Assembly (NCBI RefSeq): GCF_016919705.1
Contig: NZ_CP070368.1
Span: forward strand, 930,001-994,000
DNA: 64,000 nt
Origin: Paracoccus methylovorus
Lineage (GTDB): Bacteria; Pseudomonadota; Alphaproteobacteria; Rhodobacterales; Rhodobacteraceae
Direction of reading: 5' to 3'
The translations under genes were made by a program, and so were the position numbers. The notes beneath the pieces were generated by a model. That model was not told where the DNA came from. It searched no databases and worked only from the letters and a program-made list of their open reading frames with translations. Shown in pieces: positions 1-8,705 of this stretch (position 1 is the stretch's first letter; every line of letters begins with the position of its first letter).

Positions 1-2
1 TG

Positions 3-443
3 ACCCCCGCCGCTGCCGCGGCCGGGGTGCGGTTGGATCTGCAGATCGCCGATGGAAAGGTGCCGGTCCCCGGCGACGCCGACCAATTGGTGCAGGTGTT
101 TCACAACCTGATCGAGAATGCGGTGAAATATGGCGCTTCGGGCGGTGTGGCGACAGTGACGCTGGAGCGGCTGGCATATGAGCCGGTGCTGCGCGGCCCG
201 GCCTGGTCGGTCGTCGTCGCGGATCAGGGTGAGGGGATCGAGCAGCAGCACCTGCCGCGCCTGACCGAGCGGTTCTATCGCGTCGATACCCACCGCTCAC
301 GCGAGAAGGGCGGCACCGGATTGGGTTTGGCCATCGTCAAGCATATCGTGAACCGCCATCGCGGTCGGCTGCGCATCGAAAGCGAGCGCGGGCAGGGCAG
401 CCGGTTTACGGTGATCCTGCCGGAACAAGTCGGCCGCATCTGA
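3..443 (+). CDS. Two-component sensor histidine kinase, C-terminal part (PhoR-like)
   Basis: Only the last 146 codons are inside the window; the frame is open to the left edge. What is present is a complete HATPase_c ATP-binding domain: N box (NLIENAVKYG), G1 box (ADQGEGI), F box (RFYRVD) and G2 box (GGTGLGLAIVKH). Such a domain binds ATP for autophosphorylation of a conserved His that would lie upstream, outside the window. The box sequences resemble PhoR-type phosphate sensors, which suggests that a response regulator and pst genes may lie further left, but that is inference. A strong terminator follows the stop codon. Confidence 0.85.
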   Translation, partial: TPAAAAAGVRLDLQIADGKVPVPGDADQLVQVFHNLIENAVKYGASGGVATVTLERLAYEPVLRGPAWSVVVADQGEGIEQQHLPRLTERFYRVDTHRSREKGGTGLGLAIVKHIVNRHRGRLRIESERGQGSRFTVILPEQVGRI

Positions 444-470
444 CAGGCAGGGCTGGTAGGTTGCGAAAGC

Positions 471-505
471 AAAAAAGCCGGGGGCATTGAACCCCCGGCT
501 TTTCT
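471..505. terminator. Bidirectional rho-independent terminator between the kinase and purF
   Basis: Arms AAAGCCGGGGG and CCCCCGGCTTT flank a 7-nt loop, with an A run on the left and a T run on the right. It can therefore end the rightward kinase transcript and the leftward purF transcript. Confidence 0.85.
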
Positions 506-538
506 ATTTCCGGCTTTGCCGACAGGAATCGGTGCCGA

Positions 539-2041
539 TCACTCTGCCGCGTGGCCCGAAACCGGCGCGGGGGTGGTCGCGGATTTCATGCGGAAGCCGC
601 GCTCAAGCTGATCGAAGGGCGCGACCGGATATTCGCCCGAGAAACAGGCGTCGCAATATTGCGGACAGGAACTGTCGCGACCCCGCGCCTCGCCCACGGC
701 GCGATAAAGCCCGTCCAGCGTCACGAAGGCCAGAGAATCGACGCCGATCCATTCGCGCATCTCTTCTTCGGACATTTGCGCGGCCAGCAGTTTGTCGCGG
801 TCAGGCGTATCCACGCCATAGAAACAGGGCCAGGCGGTGGGCGGGCTGGCGATCCGGAAATGCACCTCGGCCGCGCCGGCATCCAGGATCATATCCTTGA
901 TCTTGCGCGAGGTCGTGCCACGCACCACCGAATCGTCCACCAGAACCACCCGCTTGCCCTTGACCAGTGCGCGGTTGACGTTGAGCTTGAGCCGCACACC
1001 CATATTGCGGATCTGCTCGGTCGGTTCGATGAAGGTCCGGCCCATATACTGGTTGCGGATGATGCCCATGCCAAAGGGAATACCACTTTCGTGGGCATAG
1101 CCGATGGCGGCGGGCGTGCCGGAATCAGGCACCGGACAGACCATATCGGCGTCGACCGGAGCTTCGCGGGCCAGTTCCACCCCGATCTGGCGGCGCGTTT
1201 CATAGACCGAGCGGCCGCCGATAATCGAATCGGGGCGCGAGAAATACACATGCTCAAAGATGCAGAAACGTCCCTTTGACGGGCCGAATGGGCGTGAGCT
1301 TTCGATCTCTCCCTTGGAGATCACCACCATCTCGCCCGGCTCGATCTCGCGCAGGAACTCGGCGCCGATGATGTCGAGTGCGCAGGTTTCGGAAGCCAAG
1401 ACATAACCTTCATCGCCAATGCGGCCCAGAACCAGTGGGCGCACGCCCAGAAGGTCGCGCACGCCGATCAGCTTGGTGCGGGTCATGGCGATGATGCTGA
1501 AGGCGCCTTCGACCCGGCGCAGCGCGTCCTTCATCCGTTCGGGGATGTTGCGCTGGATCGAACGCGCCATCAGGTGGATGATGCATTCGCTGTCCGAACT
1601 GGACTGGAAGATCGAGCCGCGCTCGATCAACTCGCGGCGCAGCGCCATGGCGTTGGTGATGTTGCCGTTATGGGCGATGGCGCAGCCGCCCATGGCAAAC
1701 TCGCCAAAGAAAGGCTGCACGTCGCGGATCGCCGTCGCGGCCTTGGTGCCGGCGGTCGAATAGCGCACATGGCCGATGGCGAGCGACCCCGGCAGGGTCT
1801 CCATCAGGCTTTGCTTGGTGAAGTTGTCGCGCACATAGCCAAAGCGATGGGCGCTGTTGAAACCCTGTTCGGCATCATGGGCGACAATGCCCCCCGCCTC
1901 TTGTCCGCGGTGCTGCAGCGCGTGCAGCCCCAATGCAACGAAATTGGCGGCATCCACGACTCCGATTACGCCGAACACGCCGCATTCTTCATGCAGGCGG
2001 TCGGAATCAAAGGGATGGGCAAGGAATGGCTGCATCATCAC
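539..2041 (-). CDS. purF: Amidophosphoribosyltransferase
   Basis: This enzyme makes 5-phosphoribosylamine from PRPP and glutamine, the first committed step of purine synthesis. The N-terminal Ntn glutaminase domain starts at Cys20 in the context HEECGVFG; family members are usually processed to expose this Cys, so the first ~19 residues are a likely propeptide. The type I PRTase motif VVLVDDSVVRGT sits near residue 366. At 500 residues it has normal length. Three consecutive ATG codons begin the frame and the first is used here. It lies downstream of cvpA, a common bacterial arrangement, separated by ~126 bp. Confidence 0.96.
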   Translation of the reverse strand: MMMQPFLAHPFDSDRLHEECGVFGVIGVVDAANFVALGLHALQHRGQEAGGIVAHDAEQGFNSAHRFGYVRDNFTKQSLMETLPGSLAIGHVRYSTAGTKAATAIRDVQPFFGEFAMGGCAIAHNGNITNAMALRRELIERGSIFQSSSDSECIIHLMARSIQRNIPERMKDALRRVEGAFSIIAMTRTKLIGVRDLLGVRPLVLGRIGDEGYVLASETCALDIIGAEFLREIEPGEMVVISKGEIESSRPFGPSKGRFCIFEHVYFSRPDSIIGGRSVYETRRQIGVELAREAPVDADMVCPVPDSGTPAAIGYAHESGIPFGMGIIRNQYMGRTFIEPTEQIRNMGVRLKLNVNRALVKGKRVVLVDDSVVRGTTSRKIKDMILDAGAAEVHFRIASPPTAWPCFYGVDTPDRDKLLAAQMSEEEMREWIGVDSLAFVTLDGLYRAVGEARGRDSSCPQYCDACFSGEYPVAPFDQLERGFRMKSATTPAPVSGHAAE

Positions 2042-2167
2042 CGACTCTTGGGGCTATTCCGGGGCTGGGTTGGGGTGCTTGACGTCAATCTAGGGTGTCA
2101 GGCAGGCGAAGTCACGCCCCACGGTCGTCGCAGGGCATAATTTATGTCACGAAATGATCATATCCGA

Positions 2168-2773
2168 TCAATTTGCCGGTGTGGTGGGCGTGGGGGTGGA
2201 CGCATCGACCGGCTGGCCCGAGGGTGCGCAGCTGCGCACCAGCTGCTCATAGCGGCTGACGACCCATCCCGGTGCGTCCTGCGGGATCTGCTGGTCCATC
2301 TGGCCGCGCATCCGTTCGAACACCTGAGCCGAGCGGGAATTGTCGACCATGGCCACGGGTTGGCTGGCCATAACCCGGTCGTAGACGATGAAGGCGATCG
2401 CGACGAGCAGGATGCCGCGCGCTACGCCGAACAGGAAGCCCATGCCCTGATCCACGCCCCCCAGCGCCGAACGCTGCACCACCGAAGAGAACAGCGGCGT
2501 GATGATCGAGAACAGCACCAGCGCCAGGGCAAAGACCGCGGCAAAGCCGGCGATAGTCGCTAGTTCGCAACTGTCGGCAAGGAATTTGTTGAGCCCCGGC
2601 ACCTGCGCCACCATGGGCCGCACCGTCGCCGCGAAGATGAAGGCCAGCACCGCTGCGCCGATCCAACCCAGAATCGCCAGCGATTCGCGCACGAAGCCCC
2701 GTGCATAGGCCAGGATCGCCGAGAGGATGATCACGGCCGCGACAACGCCGTCGATGATGGTGAAACCGTCCAT
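2168..2773 (-). CDS. cvpA: CvpA family inner-membrane protein
   Basis: The 201 residues begin with TM-rich sequence (FTIIDGVVAAVIILSAIL, then LGWIGAAVLAFIFA) and further hydrophobic segments near residues 65-90 and 100-125, with a polar, Thr/Pro-rich C-terminus. This is the CvpA (colicin V production) architecture. The family is linked genetically to envelope homeostasis and often precedes purF, as here; its molecular activity is not settled. It probably shares a transcript with radA upstream and purF downstream. Confidence 0.9.
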   Translation of the reverse strand: MDGFTIIDGVVAAVIILSAILAYARGFVRESLAILGWIGAAVLAFIFAATVRPMVAQVPGLNKFLADSCELATIAGFAAVFALALVLFSIITPLFSSVVQRSALGGVDQGMGFLFGVARGILLVAIAFIVYDRVMASQPVAMVDNSRSAQVFERMRGQMDQQIPQDAPGWVVSRYEQLVRSCAPSGQPVDASTPTPTTPAN

Positions 2774-2824
2774 TTTACGCCCTTTCGCGGCATTCTCCGC
2801 GTTTTGGGGCCAGATCCTGCGCCA

Positions 2825-4189
2825 TTATCCTGCGCCGAATGTCTCGCCCACGAAACTTGTCAGATCCGCGATGCGGTCGATCCGCATCCCGGCCACGCCC
2901 TCGACCTTGGTGGCCGATGGCAGGATCGCCCGTGAAAAACCAAGTTTCTGCGCCTCTTTCAACCTGTTTTCCGCCTGTGACACCGGGCGCAGCGCTCCGG
3001 ACAGGCTTATCTCGCCGAAAAGCACGGCCTCGGGCGGCAGCGCCACATCCTCGCGCGCGCTTAGCAGCGCCGCGGCGATGGCCAGGTCGGCGGCGGGTTC
3101 GTTTACACGCATCCCCCCGGCAACATTAAGAAAAACATCCAAACCGGCGAAGGGGATGGCGCAGCGCGCCTCGAGCACGGCAAGGATGGTCGAGACGCGC
3201 CCTGCGTCCAGCCCGACTACGGTTCGGCGGGGACTCGCCAATGTCGAGGGGGCGACGAGGGCCTGCACCTCGGTCAGGACCGGCCGCGTGCCCTCGATCC
3301 CGGCGAAGACCGCCGATCCGGCGCTGGCCTCGCCGCGCTCGGACAGAAACAGCGCCGAGGGATTGGCCACTTCGGAAAGCCCGCCGCCGGTCATTTCGAA
3401 GACGCCGATCTCGTCCGCGGGGCCGAAGCGGTTCTTGTGCGCGCGCAGGATTCGGAACTGGTGACCGCGCTCGCCCTCGAAATACAAAACGGTATCGACC
3501 ATATGCTCGACCACGCGCGGGCCGGCGATCTGCCCCTCTTTGGTGACATGGCCGACGAGGATGACCGAAGTGCCGCGCCGCTTGGCGAAGGTGACAAGTT
3601 CATGAACGGCGGCGCGGACCTGCGTTACCGATCCGGGTGCCGCCTCGATCCGGTCGGACCAGAGCGTCTGGATGGAATCGATCACGGCAACATCGGGCCG
3701 TTCGGTGTCGAGCGTGGTGAGGATGTCACGCAGCGCGGTTTCCGCCCCAAGCCGCACCGGCGCGTCGCCAAGGCCCAGGCGCTGCGCCCGCAGCCGGACC
3801 TGTGCGCTGGCCTCTTCGCCAGAGACATAGATCGCCTGTTGTCCTGTGCGCGCGAAGGCGGCTGCGGCTTGCAGAAGCAGGGTGGATTTACCGATGCCCG
3901 GATCGCCGCCGACAAGCACCGCCGAGCCGGGAACCAGCCCCCCACCCAGCACGCGGTCGAGTTCGGCAATGCCGGAAATCGCGCGCGGCGGCGGCGCCTC
4001 TTGTGTTTCCAGACCCGAAAGCGGGATGGGTTTGCCCTTGAGTGTGCCAAGGCCGCGGCCGGGGCCCTGCGAAAGCGGCACCTCCTCGATAACGGTGTTC
4101 CATGCGCCGCAGGCGTCGCAGCGACCGGACCATTTGCGGTGGCTGCCGCCGCAGGCAGTGCAGGTGAAGGCGGTGATCGGTTTGGCCAT
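2825..4189 (-). CDS. radA: DNA repair protein RadA
   Basis: A RecA-like ATPase and branch-migration factor in recombinational repair. It starts with a four-Cys zinc finger (CTACGG...CDACG, residues ~10-27), followed by Walker A GGDPGIGKST near residue 95, the RadA signature KNRFG near residue 253, and a C-terminal Lon-like domain (VVGLDAGRVS, EISLSG). The start was set at the Met that begins MAKPITAF, giving 454 residues; the frame is open 12 codons further upstream, but that extension lies outside the conserved family N-terminus. It precedes cvpA by ~50 bp. Confidence 0.95.
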   Translation of the reverse strand: MAKPITAFTCTACGGSHRKWSGRCDACGAWNTVIEEVPLSQGPGRGLGTLKGKPIPLSGLETQEAPPPRAISGIAELDRVLGGGLVPGSAVLVGGDPGIGKSTLLLQAAAAFARTGQQAIYVSGEEASAQVRLRAQRLGLGDAPVRLGAETALRDILTTLDTERPDVAVIDSIQTLWSDRIEAAPGSVTQVRAAVHELVTFAKRRGTSVILVGHVTKEGQIAGPRVVEHMVDTVLYFEGERGHQFRILRAHKNRFGPADEIGVFEMTGGGLSEVANPSALFLSERGEASAGSAVFAGIEGTRPVLTEVQALVAPSTLASPRRTVVGLDAGRVSTILAVLEARCAIPFAGLDVFLNVAGGMRVNEPAADLAIAAALLSAREDVALPPEAVLFGEISLSGALRPVSQAENRLKEAQKLGFSRAILPSATKVEGVAGMRIDRIADLTSFVGETFGAG

Positions 4190-4293
4190 GGGCGTTATCT
4201 GGCAGATTATGCGGGTCGGTGCCACCGGGAAGGAGGTGGGATGGGGCCGGGTTTCTTTGAAATGGCCGTGTTGCGGCTGTAGCGCGGTCGCAG

Positions 4294-4314
4294 GGGTATT
4301 TGGGCAACAGAGAA
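4294..4314 (-). repeat. Copy A of the TTCTTCGTTGC..AAATACCC 3'-element
   Basis: Read on the minus strand it is TTCTCTGTTGCCCAAATACCC, a variant of the element also found at 45714, 45756 and 54161. It lies about 70 nt past the stop of the UbiH-type gene, in the same direction as that gene. Confidence 0.5.
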
Positions 4315-4382
4315 ATGCCGGGCGGGGTCGGCGGTGATCTGGTGTCCAAGGTGCGGTGGCGGGGGTGGAACTGGCGTGGAGT

Positions 4383-5573
4383 TCAGGTCATGCCGAGGCC
4401 CGCCCGCATCATCAGGCGGCGGACGGGCGCCACGGCATAGAGGCTGCCGAGGGCTGCGGCGCGCAGGTCCCGCAGTGGTCGCGGCGCCAGCATGCTGGTG
4501 CGGTTCAGCGCGTCGATGCCAATAAGGCGGGCAAGTGCCTCGGGCCGGCGGCGTTGTTCATAGGCGGCGAGAGACGCCGCGCTGCCGGGATCGGCAGAGG
4601 AGAGGTCGATGAGGGCGGCAAGATCCGCCAGGCTCATGTTCAGGCCCTGCGCACCGATGGGGGGGACGACATGCGCCGCCTCGGCGATCAGGGCCGTGCG
4701 CGGGCCGGTGAAACGGTCGGCGATCTGGCTGATGATCGGCCATTCCGTCAGCCGCGTGGCCGGTGTCAGGTGGCCCAGGACGCCCGCCGAGCGTCGGTTC
4801 AGCTCGGCCTTGAAGGCATCGCCCGGCAGGGCGCGCAGCCGCGCGGTTTCCGGGCCGCGTTCCATCCAGACCACGGCCGAAGAGGGTTTTCCGTCGCGGT
4901 CTGGCAGGGGAACCAGCGTGAAGGGACCGCCCGAGCGGTGGATTTCGGTCGAGACGTTTTCATGCGGGCGTTCGTGGGTGACGGCGAAAGCCAGCGCCTT
5001 TTGCCCATAGCGCAGGGTGCGGGTGCCGATGCCAAGCGCCTGGCGGACCGGCGAGTTTCGGCCATCGGCCCCGATCACCAGTTTCGCCCGGATCCGGTTG
5101 CCGTCGGTCAGCGTGACCAAGGCCTCGGTGTCGCGCACGACCAGTCCCGCGGTGCCGATGCCGGGCAGAAAACGGACATTCTGCAAGCTGGCAAGGCGGG
5201 CCGAGATTTCCCGTTTCAACAGCCAGTTCGGCAGGTTCCACCCGAAGGGCTGGTCCGAGATTTCCGAGGCGTCGAATTCGCGGGTCAGCCGCGCCTGCGA
5301 GAGCTTCCCGCCTGCGTCGATGATCCGCATGATTTGCAGTGCCGTGGCATGGGGGGCGAGCCGCTCCCACAATCCGGCCGCTTGCAGCACGGCGATCGAG
5401 GGATGCAGAAACGCGGTGCTGCGCAGGTCCGAACCTTGCGCCCCTTCCTCGGTCACCGGGGGGGCAGGGTCCACGCAGATCACCGCATGGCCGGCGCTGC
5501 CGAATGCGGCGGCGGTGATCAGCCCGGCAATGCCGCCGCCGGAGACGAGGATCTCGGTATCGTCGATCTGCAT
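4383..5573 (-). CDS. UbiH/UbiF/VisC family FAD-dependent hydroxylase (ubiquinone synthesis)
   Basis: A class A flavoprotein monooxygenase of 396 residues. Seen: the N-terminal dinucleotide-binding motif SGGGIAGL (residues ~11-18), the middle motif VIGADGRNSPVRQ near residue 165, and the third FAD motif with EAAHVVPPIGAQGLNMS near residue 290, the UbiH-family signature. It should hydroxylate a ring carbon of a polyprenylated quinone precursor at the inner membrane. Alphaproteobacteria use several UbiH-like enzymes of differing regiospecificity (UbiH, UbiF, UbiL, UbiM), so no single symbol is assigned. It is followed by copy A of a 3' repeat element. Confidence 0.88.
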   Translation of the reverse strand: MQIDDTEILVSGGGIAGLITAAAFGSAGHAVICVDPAPPVTEEGAQGSDLRSTAFLHPSIAVLQAAGLWERLAPHATALQIMRIIDAGGKLSQARLTREFDASEISDQPFGWNLPNWLLKREISARLASLQNVRFLPGIGTAGLVVRDTEALVTLTDGNRIRAKLVIGADGRNSPVRQALGIGTRTLRYGQKALAFAVTHERPHENVSTEIHRSGGPFTLVPLPDRDGKPSSAVVWMERGPETARLRALPGDAFKAELNRRSAGVLGHLTPATRLTEWPIISQIADRFTGPRTALIAEAAHVVPPIGAQGLNMSLADLAALIDLSSADPGSAASLAAYEQRRRPEALARLIGIDALNRTSMLAPRPLRDLRAAALGSLYAVAPVRRLMMRAGLGMT

Positions 5574-5591
5574 GGTCCTGTCTTGGCCGGT

Positions 5592-5789
5592 CTAGAGCCC
5601 GGCCGCATAGGCGGCGAGCATGAGGTAGACCAGCAAGGTGGCCGCCAGCGCCACCATGGTAAGTGCTGGCAGACCCCAGACGGCAAGGGCAAGGACCGAG
5701 ATCAGCACGACCAGCCCGGCAAAGACGAAAAGGCCGGTGGCGGTGCGTGCTTCGGACCGGGCTTCGGCGGGGGTGAGGGGTTGGGACAT
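5592..5789 (-). CDS. Small two-span membrane protein of unknown function
   Basis: The 65-residue product has a short charged N-terminus (TPAEARSEARTA) followed by two predicted transmembrane helices (GLFVFAGLVVLISVLALAVWG and a second to the C-terminus) with almost no loop between them. It lies 18 bp upstream of the UbiH-type gene on the same strand and is probably cotranscribed with it and the HAD gene. No family was recognised. Confidence 0.65.
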   Translation of the reverse strand: MSQPLTPAEARSEARTATGLFVFAGLVVLISVLALAVWGLPALTMVALAATLLVYLMLAAYAAGL

Positions 5790-5819
5790 GGCGCGCTCCT
5801 TGGGGCTTGCGGATTGCAG

Positions 5820-6518
5820 TCAGGCGGAAGGTTGGATTTTAACGGCTGCATTCGTTCCGGCAAGCCCGCGCAGGAAGGCGCTGAGATCACCGGTGCGATG
5901 ATGCACATGGGGTCCGTGGTCGTGATCCTGGGCCAATTCATCGGGACCGTGACGTCCCGAACCGACAAGAACCGTCCGCATTCCAAGCGCGTGCGGGATG
6001 GCGAGGTTGCGCGGGTCGTCCTCGAACATGGCGGCTTTCGAGGGCTCAAAGCCCTCGGCGGTCTGGACTGCGGCATAAGCGCGCGGGTCCGGCTTGGGGA
6101 GGAAGCCGGCCTCTTCCACGCCATGGATCGCGTCGAAGATCATCAGCCCGCGGTGTTCAAGCACCCGTGCCGCATAGGCGCTGTCGCCATTGGTGTGCAC
6201 GATCTTGCGGCCCGGCAGGGCGCCGATCAGCTCTGCCAACTCGGGGTCGGGCGTCAGGGCCGAGAAGTCGATATCGTGCACCTCGTGCAGATAGGGCAGG
6301 GGCTCGATGCCATGTTCCGCCATCAGCCCGGCCAGAGTGGTGCCATGCTGGCGCCAGTAATGGTCGCGCAGCCGGCTTGCCTCGGCTTCGGTCACACGCA
6401 ATTCGCGCATGACATAGGCGGTCATGCGCCGCTCGATCTGGGCGAACAGCCTGACCTCGGGCGCGTAAAGCGTGTTGTCCAGATCGAAGATCCAGGTGGT
6501 GACATGCCGAAAATCCAT
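5820..6518 (-). CDS. HAD-superfamily hydrolase, pyrimidine 5'-nucleotidase-like
   Basis: A 232-residue HAD phosphatase. Motif I is FDLDNTLY (nucleophile Asp near residue 11), motif II is HTNGD with the Thr, motif III is the Lys in FLPKPDP, and motif IV is FEDDPRNL. Phe-Asp-Leu-Asp-Asn-Thr-Leu-Tyr is typical of the SDT1/PHM8-like pyrimidine 5'-nucleotidase group, so dephosphorylation of UMP/CMP-like nucleotides is the best guess; the substrate is not fixed by sequence. The last ~25 residues are His/Asp-rich and poorly conserved. Confidence 0.85.
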   Translation of the reverse strand: MDFRHVTTWIFDLDNTLYAPEVRLFAQIERRMTAYVMRELRVTEAEASRLRDHYWRQHGTTLAGLMAEHGIEPLPYLHEVHDIDFSALTPDPELAELIGALPGRKIVHTNGDSAYAARVLEHRGLMIFDAIHGVEEAGFLPKPDPRAYAAVQTAEGFEPSKAAMFEDDPRNLAIPHALGMRTVLVGSGRHGPDELAQDHDHGPHVHHRTGDLSAFLRGLAGTNAAVKIQPSA

Positions 6519-6583
6519 GATCCCTGCCTAAACCGGCTGCATGACGCTTGCAATCGCCGTTCCAAGCGGGGATCGTGCGGGGT

Positions 6584-7219
6584 ATGAAAGACGCCTATTC
6601 CCTGATCCTCTCCGCCATCGACAACGGTATTTATCGCCCCGGCGACCGGCTGGTCGAATCCGAACTGGCAGAACGTTTCGGCGTTTCGCGCACCCCGGTC
6701 CGCGAGGCGCTGCAACGGCTGGAAACCCAGTCCATGCTCAAGCGGGACGGGCGTAGCCTGATCGTCGCCACGCTGGACCACAACCAGCTTGCCGAGCTGT
6801 ACATCGTGCGCGCCGAGCTGGAGGCGCTGGCGGCACGGCTGGCCGCGCGCCACGCCACCCCCGAAGAGATCCGCGTGCTGCTGGGCATGGTCGAGGACGA
6901 CCATGCCATCTTGGGCGACCCGCAGGCGCTGGCACGCGCGAACCGGCGCTTTCACCACCAGATCCATCTGGCTTCGCACAACCGTTATCTGGTGCAGCAA
7001 CTTGACCTGGTGCATCGCAGCATGGCGCTGATGGCGCGGACCAGTCTGGCGGCGCAAGGACGCGATGTCGTCACGCTGGACGAGCATCAGTCCATCGTCG
7101 ATGCCATTGCCGCCCATGATGGCGCTGCGGCCGAAGCCGCGCTGCGTCATCATATCTCGATGGCCTTTGAGACCCGCTTGAAAGAAGAGGCGCGGCTGGC
7201 GGACGAGGAAGACGGCTGA
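6584..7219 (+). CDS. GntR family transcriptional regulator, FCD (FadR-like) subgroup
   Basis: The N-terminal winged helix shows the GntR pattern GDRLVESELAERFGVSRTPVREALQRL; the C-terminal all-helical FCD ligand domain (residues ~80-205) has conserved Asp/His metal-ligand positions, including RRFHHQIH and HRSM. Members typically bind a small carboxylic acid and repress neighbouring metabolic genes. ATG 6584 is chosen; an in-frame TTG at 6548 would add 12 residues. The stop overlaps the next ATG by one base (TGATG), so it is translationally coupled to the glycosylase gene. Confidence 0.88.
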   Translation: MKDAYSLILSAIDNGIYRPGDRLVESELAERFGVSRTPVREALQRLETQSMLKRDGRSLIVATLDHNQLAELYIVRAELEALAARLAARHATPEEIRVLLGMVEDDHAILGDPQALARANRRFHHQIHLASHNRYLVQQLDLVHRSMALMARTSLAAQGRDVVTLDEHQSIVDAIAAHDGAAAEAALRHHISMAFETRLKEEARLADEEDG

Positions 7220-7842
7220 TGCGCGAGATCCGCGCCCTTGCCGATCTGGAGGAGGGCGCGGCGCATCTTGCGCGGGTCTGTCCGGTCTGGTCGCGGGAAT
7301 TGCCGGCGCTGATGCCCTTGCCCCTGCGACGCTGGCCCGAAGGGTTTGGGGCGATCCGCGACGCCGTGGTTGCGCAGCAGATATCGACCCATGCGGCAAA
7401 TGCGATCTCTGCGCGGATGGTCGCGGCGGGGCTGGCCGACGAAAAGGGGATCGCCGAGGCGGACGAGGAGGCATTGCGTGCCGCTGGCTTGTCGCGGCCC
7501 AAAATCCGCTATCTGCGCGGTATCGTCGCGGCAGGGGTTGATTGGGAAGGCTTGCGCGAGTTGCCCGATGATGAGGTCATCGCCCGCCTGACCGCCCTGC
7601 CGGGCATCGGGCGCTGGACGGCGGATATCTATCTGAAATTCGCACTGGGCCGGGCCGATGCCTTTGCTGCCGGCGATCTGGCGCTGGCCGAAGCTGCGCG
7701 GCTGCTTTACGGCCTGCCTGAACGGCCCGGGCCAGCGGCGCTGACCGGATTGGCCGAGCCCTGGCGGCCTTGGCGGGCGGTTGCGGCCCGGGCGCTCTGG
7801 GCCTATTACCGGGCCGCAAAAGGGCGCGAGGGCGTCCGCTAG
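7219..7842 (+). CDS. DNA-3-methyladenine glycosylase, AlkA/HhH-GPD type
   Basis: The product excises alkylated bases in base-excision repair. The 207 residues contain the HhH-GPD core: AVVAQQIST near residue 52, a helix-hairpin-helix LPGIGRWTADIYL near residue 128, and the catalytic Asp in AAGDLAL shortly after. It lacks the N-terminal domain of E. coli AlkA and so resembles the short AlkA form. No LexA box or Ada site is visible upstream; expression appears coupled to the GntR gene. Confidence 0.9.
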   Translation: MREIRALADLEEGAAHLARVCPVWSRELPALMPLPLRRWPEGFGAIRDAVVAQQISTHAANAISARMVAAGLADEKGIAEADEEALRAAGLSRPKIRYLRGIVAAGVDWEGLRELPDDEVIARLTALPGIGRWTADIYLKFALGRADAFAAGDLALAEAARLLYGLPERPGPAALTGLAEPWRPWRAVAARALWAYYRAAKGREGVR

Positions 7843-7851
7843 GGAGACGAG

Positions 7852-8508
7852 ATGGCGCGTGAACTGAAATCCGAACGCAAGGGCCCGCAAAAGGCCGATT
7901 CCGTGGTGATCTTTCTGCATGGCTATGGTGCGGACGGGGCCGATCTTCTGGGGCTGGCCGACCCGCTGGCACCGCATCTGCCCGGCACGGTATTCTATGC
8001 TCCGAACGCGCCTGAGCCTAGCGTGAACAATCCGATGGGCTATCAATGGTTCCCGATCCCGTGGATGGATGGTTCGTCCGAGGCGCAGGCCAAAACCTCT
8101 GCAGAACAATCATTCAACGATATCAATGCATTTATTGATAAAGTTCTGGCGGATGAGGACCTGCCAGCGAACCGGTTGGCACTGGTCGGCTTTTCACAGG
8201 GCACGATGATGGCGCTGGCCATCGCGCCGCAGCGAGACGAGGAGATCGCCGGCGTCGTCGGCTTCTCGGGGCGTCTGCTGGAACCAGAGCTTGGCGCGGT
8301 ACGGGTCAAGCCACCGATCCTGCTGGTGCACGGCGATCAGGATCAGGTCGTGCCATTCGAGAGCATGGAGATCGCCGGGGCGGCGCTGCAAAATGCCGGT
8401 TTCACCGTTTATGGCCATGTGATGAGGGGCACCGGGCATGGTATCTCTCCCGATGGCTTGTCGGCGGCGCTGGCCTTTCTGAAAGAGCGTTTTGCCGCCG
8501 GTTCGTGA
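7852..8508 (+). CDS. Alpha/beta-hydrolase, phospholipase/carboxylesterase family
   Basis: A serine esterase of 218 residues. The oxyanion region is FLHGYGADG, the nucleophile elbow is GFSQG (Ser near residue 112), the Asp is in HGDQDQVVP and the His in GTGHGISPDG. These place it in the YpfH/acyl-protein-thioesterase-like group, cytoplasmic since no signal peptide is seen. It follows the glycosylase by 9 bp with an AGGGAG ribosome site. Confidence 0.9.
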   Translation: MARELKSERKGPQKADSVVIFLHGYGADGADLLGLADPLAPHLPGTVFYAPNAPEPSVNNPMGYQWFPIPWMDGSSEAQAKTSAEQSFNDINAFIDKVLADEDLPANRLALVGFSQGTMMALAIAPQRDEEIAGVVGFSGRLLEPELGAVRVKPPILLVHGDQDQVVPFESMEIAGAALQNAGFTVYGHVMRGTGHGISPDGLSAALAFLKERFAAGS

Positions 8509-8520
8509 CGGTTTGCGCGA

Positions 8521-8561
8521 TTTCGCACTTGCGAAACCAATATCAGCCCTTACGTTGGTTT
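8521..8561. repeat. Two overlapping inverted repeats upstream of a 33-codon gene
   Basis: TTTCGC-N4-GCGAAA (8521-8536) may end the esterase transcript. It overlaps AAACCAA-N14-TTGGTTT (8534-8561), which lies 26 bp before the small gene's ATG and could be an operator or a leader hairpin. Confidence 0.4.
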
Positions 8562-8587
8562 ATAAGGAACAGACGAGGAGAGCCTAT

Positions 8588-8689
8588 ATGACCCTGATCT
8601 GGATGACTGCGATCGCGTTGATCCCGGCCGGCATGGTGGCTCTGCGTCTGCTTGCGCCGCAACCCGTTGCCGTGCGCGCAAGGCGCTAA
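8588..8689 (+). CDS. 33-residue single-span membrane peptide
   Basis: ATG 8588 is preceded by a good ribosome site (GAGGAGAG, 8575-8582). The product is a hydrophobic helix (LIWMTAIALIPAGMVAL, residues 3-19) with a positively charged tail ending RARR, so it is probably inserted with the C-terminus in the cytoplasm. No family was recognised. It resembles in design the 31-residue peptide at 53910 but shares no clear sequence with it. Confidence 0.5.
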   Translation: MTLIWMTAIALIPAGMVALRLLAPQPVAVRARR

Positions 8690-8705
8690 TCGCCGGTTTC
8701 ACCGA

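Noticed and set aside
4356..6587. 743-codon open frame opposite the UbiH-type, small membrane and HAD genes
   Set aside because: It runs antisense through three credible genes with recognisable motifs and has no recognisable domain itself.
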